NCBI RefSeq assembly: GCF_000308775.1
Contig: NZ_BAGJ01000146.1
Span: forward strand, 1 to 56,061
Source: Nocardia testacea NBRC 100365
GTDB lineage: Bacteria; Actinomycetota; Actinomycetes; Mycobacteriales; Mycobacteriaceae
Reading direction: 5' to 3'
DNA length: 56,061 nt
Shown here: positions 7,284 through 15,630 of the stretch, piece after piece
Layout: every line of letters starts with the position of its first letter
Position numbering within the stretch: the first letter of the stretch is position 1
The notes under the pieces: model-generated
Told to the model about the DNA's origin: nothing
The model's database searches: none
Seen by the model: the letters and a program-made list of their open reading frames with translations, nothing else
Position numbers and translations under genes: made by a program

Positions 7284-8939
7284 TCAGCGGATGTCGCGTC
7301 CCCGCACCCCGGCGAGTCCGGCCGCGAGCAGTACCGCGGCGATCGCGGTGACGGCGACCACCGGGGTGAGGGTGAACTCCGAGCCCGGCACCTTCGGCGC
7401 GTGACTGAACGGTTCCAGATCGCGGAACCACTGCGGCGCGCCGGAGAACGAACCGAGCAGGAACACCGCGATCGTGGCGGTGAGCAGCCCCCAGGCCAGC
7501 GGAGTCCAGCGCGGCACCAGCCCGAACAACGCCAGGGTCGCTCCGGCGAAGAACCAGATCGCCGGCAGCTGGACCAGCGCCGCGGCCAGCACGCCGGGCA
7601 GTTCGCCCGCGATATCGCCCTTGGCCAGGCCGTAGGCGACGCCGCCGAGCAACCCGGCGGTCAGCATGATCACCACCGGCCCACCGAGCGCGAACACCAG
7701 ATGGCTACCGGCCCAGCGCAACCGGCCGACGGCGCCGCTGAGCACCGATTCGGCCTGGTGCCCGTTCTCCTCGCTGAACAGTCGCAGCGTCGCCGACACG
7801 GTGTAGGCCGCACCCGCGACCCCGAGCATGGTGAAGGCGTAGGAGATGAACGAATACTCGATCGATTCGGAGCCACCCATCCGGGTGATCAGATCGCGCA
7901 ACGTCTGGTTCTCGGCGAAGCTGTCCCCGATACCGGCCACCACACTGCCGATCACCAGGCCGTAGAGGCCGACCCCGATCGTCCAGGCCAGCAGCGTGCC
8001 GCGTTGCAGCCGTACCGCCAGGCCGAACGGTCCGGCCAGGCCCGCGCCCGCGGCCGGCGCCCCCAGTCGTTCCGCGATGAGGCCCGCGCCCACATCGCGG
8101 CGGCGCAGCAGCGCGTAGGCGACGGTCAGCAGCGCCACCAGCAGGGCCAGGTGCAGTACCAGCACCCACCACCGATCCCCGGCGTACGGCCGCACCTGCA
8201 GCGACCAACCCTGCGGGGACAACCACGTCAGCGGACTCACCGGGCCCGCGCCCGCGCGGGCGTCACCGATCGCCCGCAGGGTGAAGGTGACCGCGAGCGC
8301 CGCGAACGCCAGCCCGCGGGCCAGCCGCGCCCCCGTACAAACCTGCGCCGTCACCGCGGCCACGGCCGCGAACACCATGCCGGACCCGGCCAGCGCGAGC
8401 CCGAAGGCCAGCGAACCGCTCGCCGGGACATCGGTCGCGGTCAGGCTCACCGCGCCGAGCAGACCCGTGAGCAGCGAACCGCCCAGCGCCAGCACGAGTG
8501 CGGCCGTCAGGTTCGCGTAGCGACCGACGGAGGTGGAGGCCAGGATCTCGCTGCGGCCCGTCTCCTCCTCGGCCCGGGTGTGCCGGATGACGGTGAGAAT
8601 GGTGGCCACCGCGATCAAGGTGTGGAACATCCCGGCTTTCCAGATGCCCACCGCACCGATCGAGGTGTTGTAGATCGGGCCGTACATCGCCAGCTGCGCC
8701 GGACTGGCCAGGATGGTGGCCGCGAAAGAGGCGCGGTCGGCCGCGGTGGGATACACCGATTCGATACTGGCCACATAGACCCCGCCCAACGGCAGGGACA
8801 ACAGCAGAATCCACAGTGGCGCCACGATCCGGTCGCGGCGCAGATACAGCCGCAGCAGCCGGGCGGTCCCGGTGAAGCCGGTGCGGCCGGGCTTGGTATG
8901 GAGCACGCTGTGCCGTGCTCCGGCGACGGCGGTGGTCAT
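7284..8939 (-). CDS. ABC-2 type exporter permease (Rv1217c type)
   Basis: A 551-aa integral membrane protein, the membrane half of a drug-type ABC exporter. It has many hydrophobic helices in what look like two repeated blocks, each after a loop. The first block begins RLYLRRDRIVAPLWILLLSL and the second FGLAVRLQRGTLLAWTIG. Its ATG overlaps the stop of the ATPase gene by 4 nt (8936-8939), so the two are translationally coupled. The M. tuberculosis pair Rv1217c-Rv1218c has been linked to drug efflux; the substrate here is unknown. Confidence 0.9.
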   Translation of the reverse strand: MTTAVAGARHSVLHTKPGRTGFTGTARLLRLYLRRDRIVAPLWILLLSLPLGGVYVASIESVYPTAADRASFAATILASPAQLAMYGPIYNTSIGAVGIWKAGMFHTLIAVATILTVIRHTRAEEETGRSEILASTSVGRYANLTAALVLALGGSLLTGLLGAVSLTATDVPASGSLAFGLALAGSGMVFAAVAAVTAQVCTGARLARGLAFAALAVTFTLRAIGDARAGAGPVSPLTWLSPQGWSLQVRPYAGDRWWVLVLHLALLVALLTVAYALLRRRDVGAGLIAERLGAPAAGAGLAGPFGLAVRLQRGTLLAWTIGVGLYGLVIGSVVAGIGDSFAENQTLRDLITRMGGSESIEYSFISYAFTMLGVAGAAYTVSATLRLFSEENGHQAESVLSGAVGRLRWAGSHLVFALGGPVVIMLTAGLLGGVAYGLAKGDIAGELPGVLAAALVQLPAIWFFAGATLALFGLVPRWTPLAWGLLTATIAVFLLGSFSGAPQWFRDLEPFSHAPKVPGSEFTLTPVVAVTAIAAVLLAAGLAGVRGRDIR

Positions 8940-9856
8940 TTCCGCGCCTCTTCCAGTTCGCCGGCCTCGCGGCCGTTGATCGAGTAGTGCCGCATGAACA
9001 GCTCTTCCAGCGTGGGCGGGCGGCTGGTCAGGCTGCTGACGCCGGTATCGCCGAGGACGCGGATGAGTTCGGCCAGATGTTCGCCGTCGACCTGGCAGCG
9101 CAGGGTGCGGTCGTCCATACTCACATCGGCCACCCCGGGCATGGCCGAGATATCACCGGGATCACCGGTGAGTTCGGCGGTGATGGAGGTGCGGCTCAGA
9201 TGCCGCATGGACGACAGCGTGCCGCTCTCCACCGTGCGCCCGGACCGGATGATGGTGACCCGCTCACACAGTGCCTCCACCTCCGAGAGGATGTGGCTGG
9301 ACAGCAGCACGGTCGCTCCCCGCTCGGCCGCCTCGGCGACACATTCGCGGAATACCTGTTCCATGAGGGGGTCCAGGCCGGAGGTGGGCTCGTCGAGCAG
9401 CAGCAGCCGGGCGTGCGAGGAGAAAGCCGAGACCAGCGCGACTTTCTGCCGGTTTCCCTTGGAGTAGGTGCGGGCCTTCTTCCGCGGGTCGAGCTCGTAG
9501 CGTTCGATCAGTTCGGCCCGGCGCGCGGTGTCGAGTCCGCCGCGCATCGAGGCCAGCAGGTCGATGGTCTCTCCGCCGCTCAGCGACGGCCACAGGGTCA
9601 CATCGCCCGGCACGTAGGCGATCTCACGGTGCAGGGCCACCGCGTCGGCCCAGGGGTCGCGCCCCAGCATCTGCACCTCCCCGGAGGTGCGGGCCAGCAG
9701 GCCCAGTAGCACCCGGATGGTGGTGGACTTGCCGGCACCGTTGGGGCCCAGGAATCCGTGGACCTCGCCCTCGGACACTTCCAGGTCGAGGCCGTCCAGC
9801 GCCCGGACCGGACCGAAGTGTTTGTGCAGATCCCGGATCCGAATTGCCGAAATCAT
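8936..9856 (-). CDS. ABC exporter ATP-binding protein (Rv1218c type)
   Basis: This 306-aa ATPase powers the adjacent permease. Walker A GPNGAGKST is near residue 40, the signature reads YSKGNRQKVALVSAF (a GNRQK variant of LSGGQ seen in antibiotic exporters), and Walker B LLLLDEPTSGLDPL follows. The C-terminal 90 residues form the extra domain of DrrA-like ATPases and end with LEELFMRHY. It lies 79 bp downstream of the TetR gene on the same strand, so the operon is probably tetR-ATPase-permease. Confidence 0.93.
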   Translation of the reverse strand: MISAIRIRDLHKHFGPVRALDGLDLEVSEGEVHGFLGPNGAGKSTTIRVLLGLLARTSGEVQMLGRDPWADAVALHREIAYVPGDVTLWPSLSGGETIDLLASMRGGLDTARRAELIERYELDPRKKARTYSKGNRQKVALVSAFSSHARLLLLDEPTSGLDPLMEQVFRECVAEAAERGATVLLSSHILSEVEALCERVTIIRSGRTVESGTLSSMRHLSRTSITAELTGDPGDISAMPGVADVSMDDRTLRCQVDGEHLAELIRVLGDTGVSSLTSRPPTLEELFMRHYSINGREAGELEEARK

Positions 9857-9935
9857 CGTGTCTCCTCATGGGACAGAGAGATAGAGCGTTGATGGAGAGG
9901 TTTCGCGGGCGCGGCGGATCGGACGCCGCGCCGGC

Positions 9936-10700
9936 TCAGTGCCCGTCGCCGGCGGTTGGCGCCGGCGACGGCGTTCTTGGTGGATGCGCGGCGGCAGCGG
10001 CCGCGTCCGGCGCAGCCGGGTGGCCGGCGACCGGTGCGTCCTCCGGTGGCGGTACACCGTGTTCGGTCGCTGCGGCGGCGTCGGCCAGAAGCGCGTCGAG
10101 CATGGTCGAATCGGGCAGCAATCCTTCGGTGAAGATCTCCACGGCGGGCAGCAACATCTGGTCGCCGTACTCCCGCAGCGCCTGCCGGTAGTCGATCGCG
10201 CCCGACGCTCCGGCCCGCAGCTGGATGAACAGCAGCATGCCGCCACCGTTGATGGTCGCCAGATAGCGCGACATCGCTTTCAGGTCCCGCGGCCGCCGCA
10301 CCGCGCCGGAGGCGATACCGGCTTCCAGATACTGCTCCACGTCCTCGACCATGTGCTCGAACATGAGTACCGCGAGGTCGCCGCCCGCCTGGAAGCTGCG
10401 CATCATGTAGGCGATGATCGGGGCGAACTCCTCGATCTCGGCCAGTTGTTGCAGCAGATTCCCCGACGACGGCCGGTTCATATAGCTCATCTTCGACTCG
10501 CGGATCACCGCGCGCACATGATCGTCGCATTCGCGCCGCAGCCCCTCCTTGGAACCGAAATGGTGGTTGACCAGGCCCGGCGATACACCCGCGGCCGCCG
10601 CGATAGCGCGTACACCGACGCCGAAGCCCGCCTCGCCGAACAGGACGAGAGCGGCGTCCCGGATCCGGGCCCGCGTATTCAGATCATCGCTTGAACGCAT
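9936..10700 (-). CDS. TetR-family regulator of the ABC exporter (Rv1219c type)
   Basis: A 254-aa repressor. The N-terminal TetR domain (residues about 8-55) reads TRARIRDAALVLFGEAGFG, with the recognition region VSPGLVNHHFGSKEGL. The ligand domain follows, then an unusual 45-residue Pro/Ala-rich tail (HGVPPPEDAP...TAGDGH). The ATG at 10700 gives the same N-terminus as the mycobacterial protein; an in-frame ATG at 10718 would add six residues. Both lie inside a double palindrome that is probably its own operator. Confidence 0.9.
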   Translation of the reverse strand: MRSSDDLNTRARIRDAALVLFGEAGFGVGVRAIAAAAGVSPGLVNHHFGSKEGLRRECDDHVRAVIRESKMSYMNRPSSGNLLQQLAEIEEFAPIIAYMMRSFQAGGDLAVLMFEHMVEDVEQYLEAGIASGAVRRPRDLKAMSRYLATINGGGMLLFIQLRAGASGAIDYRQALREYGDQMLLPAVEIFTEGLLPDSTMLDALLADAAAATEHGVPPPEDAPVAGHPAAPDAAAAAAHPPRTPSPAPTAGDGH

Positions 10701-10726
10701 GTTCAATACATTAAACATACGTTCAA
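10691..10726. promoter_or_regulatory. Tandem palindromic operator at the TetR start codon
   Basis: Two near-identical 16-bp inverted repeats stand side by side: TTGAAC-N4-GTTCAA at 10691-10706 and TTAAAC-N4-GTTCAA at 10711-10726, with centres 20 bp apart. They overlap the TetR start codon. Two dimers bound on nearly the same helix face is a typical TetR autoregulation layout. Confidence 0.7.
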
Positions 10727-11363
10727 TCGCTGCGCAAGAGGCGGCGCCGTAGAGATTCCGTAAAGACGGCCGGACCGGGTACGTCACGCGACAGAAGGCT
10801 GCTGAACCGGCAAGTCGGAGCCGTGGTCCATGGCCACTACCCGCTGGTGGCGGCCCGCACTCGCTGCGGGTGCTCATCGGCGTGTTCGACAGCACGCCCG
10901 CGCCTCAGCGTTCGGCTCTCAGTGCGGTTCACCACGCCTCGGCGGTAGCCCTCGGCCCGAACCGGACCGACCGGATTACCGGGAACGCCGCGCCGCCGGG
11001 ACGCGCCCCCGGCCGAGACTGCCGCCCCCGGCCGCGGCAACATCGCGGCAATACCGCCTCGCATAGAAAAGCGCAGCAGACGTGACCTTCGACACCCCCG
11101 CGAAACAGACGGAAAGGACCGGCCGGTCGCGTACCGCCGGGTGGGCCCGTTCCGGCAACCGCACCGGCCGCGACCGCCGCGTCGCCCGCCCCGACGACCT
11201 CGGGAGTCGCCCTCGGAACACGCCCGACCACACCCACCGCGGTGATCGCCACGGGCGACCCGGGCCCGGCGCGGTCGCTGCGCCCGGACGCCGACATAGT
11301 GCGGCCAGGAGTCCTACAGCGATGAGACCGGGCTTGCCGCGGCGGCAGATCGCGGCCGCGCGG
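10727..11363. other. 637-bp gap without a supported gene
   Basis: Frames on both strands are open here but read as Arg/Pro/Gly-rich sequence without recognisable domains. The reverse frame with the most coding-like third-position GC (within 10976-11395) starts with a signal-like GLIAVGLLAALC stretch and then degenerates. An imperfect inverted repeat lies at about 10858-10874. A decayed secreted-protein gene is possible but not shown. Confidence 0.4.
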
Positions 11364-11996
11364 CTACCCCTTGGAAGCGCAGAGCAACCCGTCACCGAGC
11401 GGAATGAGCACGCTGGTCAGGCCCGGGTCCTCGGCCACGCACCGGGTCGCCGAACGCACCGCCTGGGTGGCCGCGTCGCGATTGGCCGGATCCGGCACCC
11501 GGCCACCGAGCAGGGCATTGTGCAGCAGTACCGCGCCACCGGCCCGCAGCAGCCGCACCGCCTCCGCGATGTACTGCGGGTGCTCGATCGGCGAGGCGTC
11601 CAGGAACACCAGGTCGTAGGCGCCGTCCGCCAGCCGCGGTAGTACGTCCAGCGCCCGCCCGTTGATCAGCCGGGTCCGGGCGAGCGGGATATCGGCGGCC
11701 CGGAAGGACTCCTTGGCCGCCCGCTGATGTTCGGGTTCGGAATCGATGGTGGTCAGCGTGCCGTCTTCGCGCATACCGTCGAGCAGCCACAATCCGCTGA
11801 CGCCGGCACCGGTGCCCACCTCCACCACCGCCCGCGCGTCCAGCAGCTGCGCGTACATGCTCAGCAGCGCGCCGACCGAGGGCGCTACCGGAGCCACGCC
11901 CAGTTCGGTGGCCCGTTCGCGGGCGCTGACGAGTACCTCGTCCTCGACGACGGATTCCTCCACGTAGGCGAGATTGAGCTCCAGGTTCGATGCCAC
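11364..11996 (-). CDS. SAM-dependent O-methyltransferase (Rv1220c type)
   Basis: This 210-aa class I methyltransferase is of the caffeoyl-CoA/catechol O-methyltransferase type. It shows VVEVGTGAGVSGLWLL (SAM motif I), TTIDSEPEHQ (motif II), LINGRALDVLPRLADGAYDLVFLDASP, and the C-terminal LIPLGDGLL. Substrate unknown. I chose the GTG at 11996 because a -10-like TAGCCT lies 7 nt upstream; a TTG at 12002 is also in frame. It is divergent from sigE, an arrangement conserved in mycobacteria. Confidence 0.9.
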   Translation of the reverse strand: MASNLELNLAYVEESVVEDEVLVSARERATELGVAPVAPSVGALLSMYAQLLDARAVVEVGTGAGVSGLWLLDGMREDGTLTTIDSEPEHQRAAKESFRAADIPLARTRLINGRALDVLPRLADGAYDLVFLDASPIEHPQYIAEAVRLLRAGGAVLLHNALLGGRVPDPANRDAATQAVRSATRCVAEDPGLTSVLIPLGDGLLCASKG

Positions 11997-12009
11997 GCCC
12001 AAGAGGCTA
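11997..12009 (-). promoter_or_regulatory. -10-like element for the O-methyltransferase
   Basis: On the minus strand TAGCCT (12009-12004) is followed by 7 nt and GTG at 11996, supporting a leaderless transcript and this start codon. Confidence 0.4.
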
Positions 12010-12133
12010 TGCCAAACGCGGCGATGCCGGTCGCAACATTCTCAGGTGTCCCTCAGGATCCCCATAACCGCCCCACACCGGGAGACGGAAGAGTGTGGGC
12101 TACGCAAGACCAGCCGACCGAGCGCATCGGACG

Positions 12134-12160
12134 GGAACAACGGAGTACCGATCCACCGTT
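12134..12160 (+). promoter_or_regulatory. Possible ECF-sigma promoter upstream of sigE
   Basis: GGAAC at 12134-12138 and GTT at 12158-12160 are 19 bp apart, close to the GGAA/GTT pattern recognised by SigH/SigE/SigR-type ECF sigma factors. Autoregulation or control by a SigH-like factor would fit. A short two-box match like this can arise by chance. Confidence 0.35.
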
Positions 12161-12244
12161 GTACCGGATGAACGACGGCCCGAACAACGGGCCGCGTATT
12201 CGAGCCTACGCCTCGGTCCCGATCAGGAGGTTGTCACCATCCAC

Positions 12245-13114
12245 ATGGTCGATGCGGCACGCGAGTCCGCCACCTTGCCCGAACTGCCCCGGGCCGACCG
12301 TTCGGCGACACCCGCCGGGCAGGGCCTGCCGGGGCCGGAGGAATTCGGCCCGCGGCCGTTTACCGGGCCGGATTCGGAGGTAGCCGCGCACCACGACCCG
12401 GTGACCGAAGACCCAGCTCCACCGGACGCCCTGATGGAGGTGCCCGATATGTCCATTTTCGACGAGCGAGCCGAGGACTACGACGCCGCCCAGGCCGTCT
12501 TGGCCGAGGCGCCGTCCGAGCTCGACAGCATGCTGCCGCTCACCGGCACCGCCGCCTTCGACGCCACCGGCGACCGCACCGTCATGCCCACCTGGGACGA
12601 ACTGGTCCGCGAGCACGCCGACCGGGTCTACCGGCTGGCCTATCGCCTCTCCGGTGACGCGCAGGACGCCGAGGACCTCACCCAGGAGACCTTCATCCGG
12701 GTCTTCCGGTCCCTGTCGAACTACCAGCCCGGCACCTTCGAGGGCTGGCTGCACCGCATCACCACCAACCTCTTCCTGGACATGGTCCGCCGGCGCAGCC
12801 GTATCCGGATGGAGGCGTTACCCGAGGACTACGATCGCGTACCCGCCGACGGCCCGGGGCCCGAGCAGGTCTTCCACGACGCCAGGCTCGATCCGGATCT
12901 GCAGTCCGCGCTGGACTCGCTGGCGCCGGAGTTCCGCGCCGCGGTCGTGCTCTGCGATATCGAGGGACTGTCCTACGAGGAGATCGGCGCGACGCTCGGC
13001 GTGAAACTCGGCACCGTGCGAAGTCGAATCCATCGCGGCCGGCAGGCACTGCGCGAGTATCTTGCGCATAATGGAGTCGAGGAGCGTTTCGCCGCCGAGG
13101 CGAGCTTCGGGTGA
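12245..13114 (+). CDS. sigE: ECF RNA polymerase sigma factor SigE
   Basis: A 289-aa group 4 sigma factor for envelope and oxidative stress. Region 2 (about 117-185) includes WDELVREHADRVYRLAYRLS and DLTQETFIRVFRSL; region 4 (about 235-280) ends with LGVKLGTVRSRIHRGRQAL. Both are almost identical to mycobacterial SigE as remembered. The N-terminal extension of about 115 residues is longer than in M. tuberculosis. I chose ATG 12245, which has AGGAGG at 12225-12230 but with a long 14-nt spacing. The frame is open back to 12095, and an in-frame ATG at the MSIFDERAED segment is an alternative. rseA, htrA and tatB follow on the same strand. Confidence 0.93.
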   Translation: MVDAARESATLPELPRADRSATPAGQGLPGPEEFGPRPFTGPDSEVAAHHDPVTEDPAPPDALMEVPDMSIFDERAEDYDAAQAVLAEAPSELDSMLPLTGTAAFDATGDRTVMPTWDELVREHADRVYRLAYRLSGDAQDAEDLTQETFIRVFRSLSNYQPGTFEGWLHRITTNLFLDMVRRRSRIRMEALPEDYDRVPADGPGPEQVFHDARLDPDLQSALDSLAPEFRAAVVLCDIEGLSYEEIGATLGVKLGTVRSRIHRGRQALREYLAHNGVEERFAAEASFG

Positions 13115-13178
13115 TCCTGCGATCGTGACGCCGGGATCACAGCAGTTTGTGATACCGGTCGGGAAGGATGGGCAGCGA

Positions 13179-13574
13179 ATGAGTGGCGACTCCGAAACGC
13201 CCGGTCGTCGTTCCCCGCAGTTCCACTCCACCGAGCATCTGGCGAGCGAGGCAGTCGCCGCCTACGTGGATGGCGAGCTGCGGATGAATCCGTACCTTCG
13301 TGCGGCCCAGCATCTTTCGGTGTGCCCGGAATGCGCGGCCGAGGTCGAGGCCCAGCAGCAGGCGCGAATCGCCCTGCGCCGCGCCTCCCAGGTCTCGATT
13401 CCCACCGGCCTGCACGACACGCTGTCGCGCATTCCGCTCGCCGAACCGCCCAGCGGCACGCAATCGCGGAATTCCGCCGGAAATCAGCGTAACGAGGCGG
13501 TATTCGGCTTCACGAGCCAATCTTTCTCGGCAACCTTCGACAGCTTCCGTTGGTCGGTGTGGTGGCGCAAGTAG
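13179..13574 (+). CDS. rseA: Anti-sigma-E factor RseA
   Basis: A 131-aa zinc-binding anti-sigma factor that should hold SigE inactive until stress. The ZAS motif H-x3-C-x2-C is visible as QHLSVCPECAAE, preceded by the conserved STEHLASEAVAAYVDGELRMN. The C-terminal part is polar and ends WSVWWRK, without an obvious membrane helix, so the protein is soluble like its mycobacterial homologue. The ATG at 13179 was chosen; an in-frame GTG at 13149 would add ten residues. It lies between sigE and htrA. Confidence 0.9.
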   Translation: MSGDSETPGRRSPQFHSTEHLASEAVAAYVDGELRMNPYLRAAQHLSVCPECAAEVEAQQQARIALRRASQVSIPTGLHDTLSRIPLAEPPSGTQSRNSAGNQRNEAVFGFTSQSFSATFDSFRWSVWWRK

Positions 13575-13584
13575 AGTTTGCCGC
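13572..13584 (+). promoter_or_regulatory. -10-like element for htrA
   Basis: TAGAGT at 13572-13577 includes the rseA stop codon and is followed by 7 nt and the GTG of htrA. It may give htrA its own leaderless transcript besides read-through from sigE. Confidence 0.35.
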
Positions 13585-15129
13585 GTGAGTTCCGAACCGA
13601 CGCAGAATTCCCCTGCCGATAACGCTGATTCGGTGGATGAAAACGGCACGACGACCGACAACGGCACTCTGCGCCCGCCCGACGCGCCGGTGCTGGCCCC
13701 GCGGCCGGTCTATCGACCCCATGTGGACTCACATACCGCGAATGCCTTCCGCCGGCCGTCGGGTCAGTCCGGGTCCTTCGCCGCACGCCCGGCCCGCCCG
13801 GACACCGATGCCCCGGTCCAGGTGGCGCCGAAGGGCCCGCCGCGTGCCGTGCTGGCCGAGGCCTTCGGCCGGCCCCCCGGTTCCACCGAACTGCTGCAGC
13901 GCGATCCCGACGCCGACAACGAGCGCGAACCGGTAGCGGGCCCTGCCGATCCCTGGCGGGATCCGGATTCGGCGGCCCGCCTCGGCGCTCCCGCGCTCGC
14001 CACACCGGCCGCGCGGGAACTGCCGCGCGCCGAGCAACTCTCTGCCCGGCAGGTGCTCTTCGGGTCCCGGGTCGCGCCCAAGGCATTGCTCGCCCTCGGC
14101 GCGATCGCGCTGGCGATCGGGCTGGTCGGGGGCTTGGTCGGCCGGTTGACCGCGGAAACCGCCTCGACCCTGACCTCCCGCAAGGTCAGTCTCGAACAGA
14201 CCGACAGCGACCAGCCGCACGGCCCGATCGCCCAGGTGGCCGACGCGGTACTGCCGTCGGTGGTGTCCATCCGCACCACCGTCGGCGACAACGGCGCCAC
14301 CGGCTCCGGGGTCGTCATCGACGGTAACGGCTATATCGTCACCAACAACCACGTCATCTCCATGGCGGCGCAGGACCAGTCCGGGCGGGCCCGGATCCAG
14401 ATCACCTTCTCCGACGGCACCCGGACACCGGCCAATATCGTGGGGCGCGATCCCAAGACCGATCTCGCGGTACTCAAGGTAGATGTGAAAAATCTCACGG
14501 TCGCACAGCTGGGTAAATCGGATGACGTGCAAGTCGGAGACGCGGTGCTGGCCATCGGATCCCCGCTGGGCCTGAGCAAAACCGTCACCTCCGGCATCGT
14601 GAGCGCGCTGCACCGCCCGGTGAAACTCGAGGGTGAGGGCAGCGACACCAAAGCGGTGATCGACGCGGTACAGACCGACGCTTCGATCAACCCGGGCAAT
14701 TCCGGCGGCGCACTGGTGGACGCGGACGGCCGGGTGATCGGGATCAATACCGCCATCCGCAGCGAGAGCGGCGGTTCGGTGGGGCTCGGCTTCGCCATCC
14801 CGGTGGACCAGATGACCCAGGTGGCCCAGACGCTCATCCGCGACGGGTCGATCCATCACCCGATGATCGGGGTGAGCGCCCGGCAGAAGACCGTCGCCAA
14901 CGAAGTCATGAGCGGCGCCGAAGTCGCCGATGTCCAGCCGGGCGGCCCCGCCGCCGACGCCGGGATCGTCGAGGGCGATGTGATTGTGCGGATCGGCGAC
15001 CGCGAAGTCACCAATCCCGACGAACTCGTGGTGGCGGTGCAGGCGAACAAGATCGGCCAGACGGTGAACGTCCAACTCATCCGGGAAGGCCGGCAGGTGG
15101 ACATCCCGGTGACGCTGGCCTCCGACTGA
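13585..15129 (+). CDS. htrA: Membrane-anchored serine protease HtrA (DegP-like)
   Basis: This 514-aa protein has a 160-residue Pro/Asp-rich cytoplasmic region, one transmembrane helix (about 165-187), a trypsin-like domain and a C-terminal PDZ domain. The triad is visible: His256 in IVTNNHVI, Asp293 in KTDLAVLKV and Ser373 in GNSGGAL. The PDZ region (about 415-510) includes VQPGGPAADAGIVEGDVI. In mycobacteria HtrA is essential and works on envelope quality control in the SigE pathway. The GTG at 13585 lies 10 bp after the rseA stop. Confidence 0.95.
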   Translation: MSSEPTQNSPADNADSVDENGTTTDNGTLRPPDAPVLAPRPVYRPHVDSHTANAFRRPSGQSGSFAARPARPDTDAPVQVAPKGPPRAVLAEAFGRPPGSTELLQRDPDADNEREPVAGPADPWRDPDSAARLGAPALATPAARELPRAEQLSARQVLFGSRVAPKALLALGAIALAIGLVGGLVGRLTAETASTLTSRKVSLEQTDSDQPHGPIAQVADAVLPSVVSIRTTVGDNGATGSGVVIDGNGYIVTNNHVISMAAQDQSGRARIQITFSDGTRTPANIVGRDPKTDLAVLKVDVKNLTVAQLGKSDDVQVGDAVLAIGSPLGLSKTVTSGIVSALHRPVKLEGEGSDTKAVIDAVQTDASINPGNSGGALVDADGRVIGINTAIRSESGGSVGLGFAIPVDQMTQVAQTLIRDGSIHHPMIGVSARQKTVANEVMSGAEVADVQPGGPAADAGIVEGDVIVRIGDREVTNPDELVVAVQANKIGQTVNVQLIREGRQVDIPVTLASD

Positions 15130-15150
15130 CCCGCTGGTCGCGGCGCCGGG

Positions 15151-15162
15151 TAGCCTATAGGA
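15151..15162 (+). promoter_or_regulatory. -10-like element for tatB
   Basis: TAGCCT at 15151-15156 is followed by 6 nt and GTG at 15163. An AGGAG also touches the start codon, so leaderless and led initiation are both possible. Confidence 0.35.
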
Positions 15163-15579
15163 GTGTTCAGCAGTATCGGGTGGGGCGAGATGCTCGTGCT
15201 ACTCGTCGCCGCCCTCGTGATCCTCGGTCCGGAGCGCCTGCCCGGCGCCGCGCGGTGGACTGCGCGCAGCCTGCGGCAAGTTCGCGATTACGCCACCGGC
15301 GCGACATCGCAATTGCGGTCCGAACTCGGGCCCGAATTCGAGGAGCTGCGTAAACCACTCGCCGATCTCCAGGAATTACGCAGTATGTCACCGCGTTCGG
15401 TGGTGACGAAACATCTCCTGAACGGCGATGATTCCCTTTTCAAGGATCTCGACGGCGCCCTGCCGGACAGCAAGAATGTACTGGGAACACACAGCGGTAT
15501 GCCAGATTACCCTATGCCCAAGTTGGATAAACCCTTGGAGCGCAACGAACGTCCTCCGATCGATACCGACGCCACCTGA
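15163..15579 (+). CDS. tatB: Sec-independent protein translocase subunit TatB
   Basis: A 138-aa subunit of the twin-arginine translocase. It has an N-terminal helix (about 5-23, IGWGEMLVLLVAALVILGPERLPG) with the TatB Glu and GPERLP motif, then an amphipathic helix (WTARSLRQVRDYAT) and a long charged tail. TatA and TatC are not in this window. A Tat substrate candidate lies at 46427-47143. Its place after htrA is conserved in mycobacteria. Confidence 0.93.
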   Translation: MFSSIGWGEMLVLLVAALVILGPERLPGAARWTARSLRQVRDYATGATSQLRSELGPEFEELRKPLADLQELRSMSPRSVVTKHLLNGDDSLFKDLDGALPDSKNVLGTHSGMPDYPMPKLDKPLERNERPPIDTDAT

Positions 15580-15589
15580 CCGTCAACCA

Positions 15590-15630
15590 GTCTAGACGCC
15601 ATTGAGCGTCTCCCTGTCTAGACTTCGCAC
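15590..15630 (+). promoter_or_regulatory. Two GTCTAGAC palindromes and -10 before the HTH gene
   Basis: Perfect 8-bp palindromes GTCTAGAC stand at 15590-15597 and 15616-15623, centres 26 bp apart. The second overlaps a -10-like TAGACT (15619-15624), 6 nt before the ATG at 15631. A protein bound to both sites would cover the promoter, so autoregulation by the HTH protein is plausible. Confidence 0.5.

Noticed and set aside
8936..8939. Possible frameshift between ABC ATPase and permease
   Set aside because: The overlap is a normal ATGA coupling; both proteins are full length.
13729..15075. 448-aa minus-strand frame over htrA
   Set aside because: High-GC codon bias leaves the antisense frame open; the HtrA triad on the plus strand shows which strand codes.
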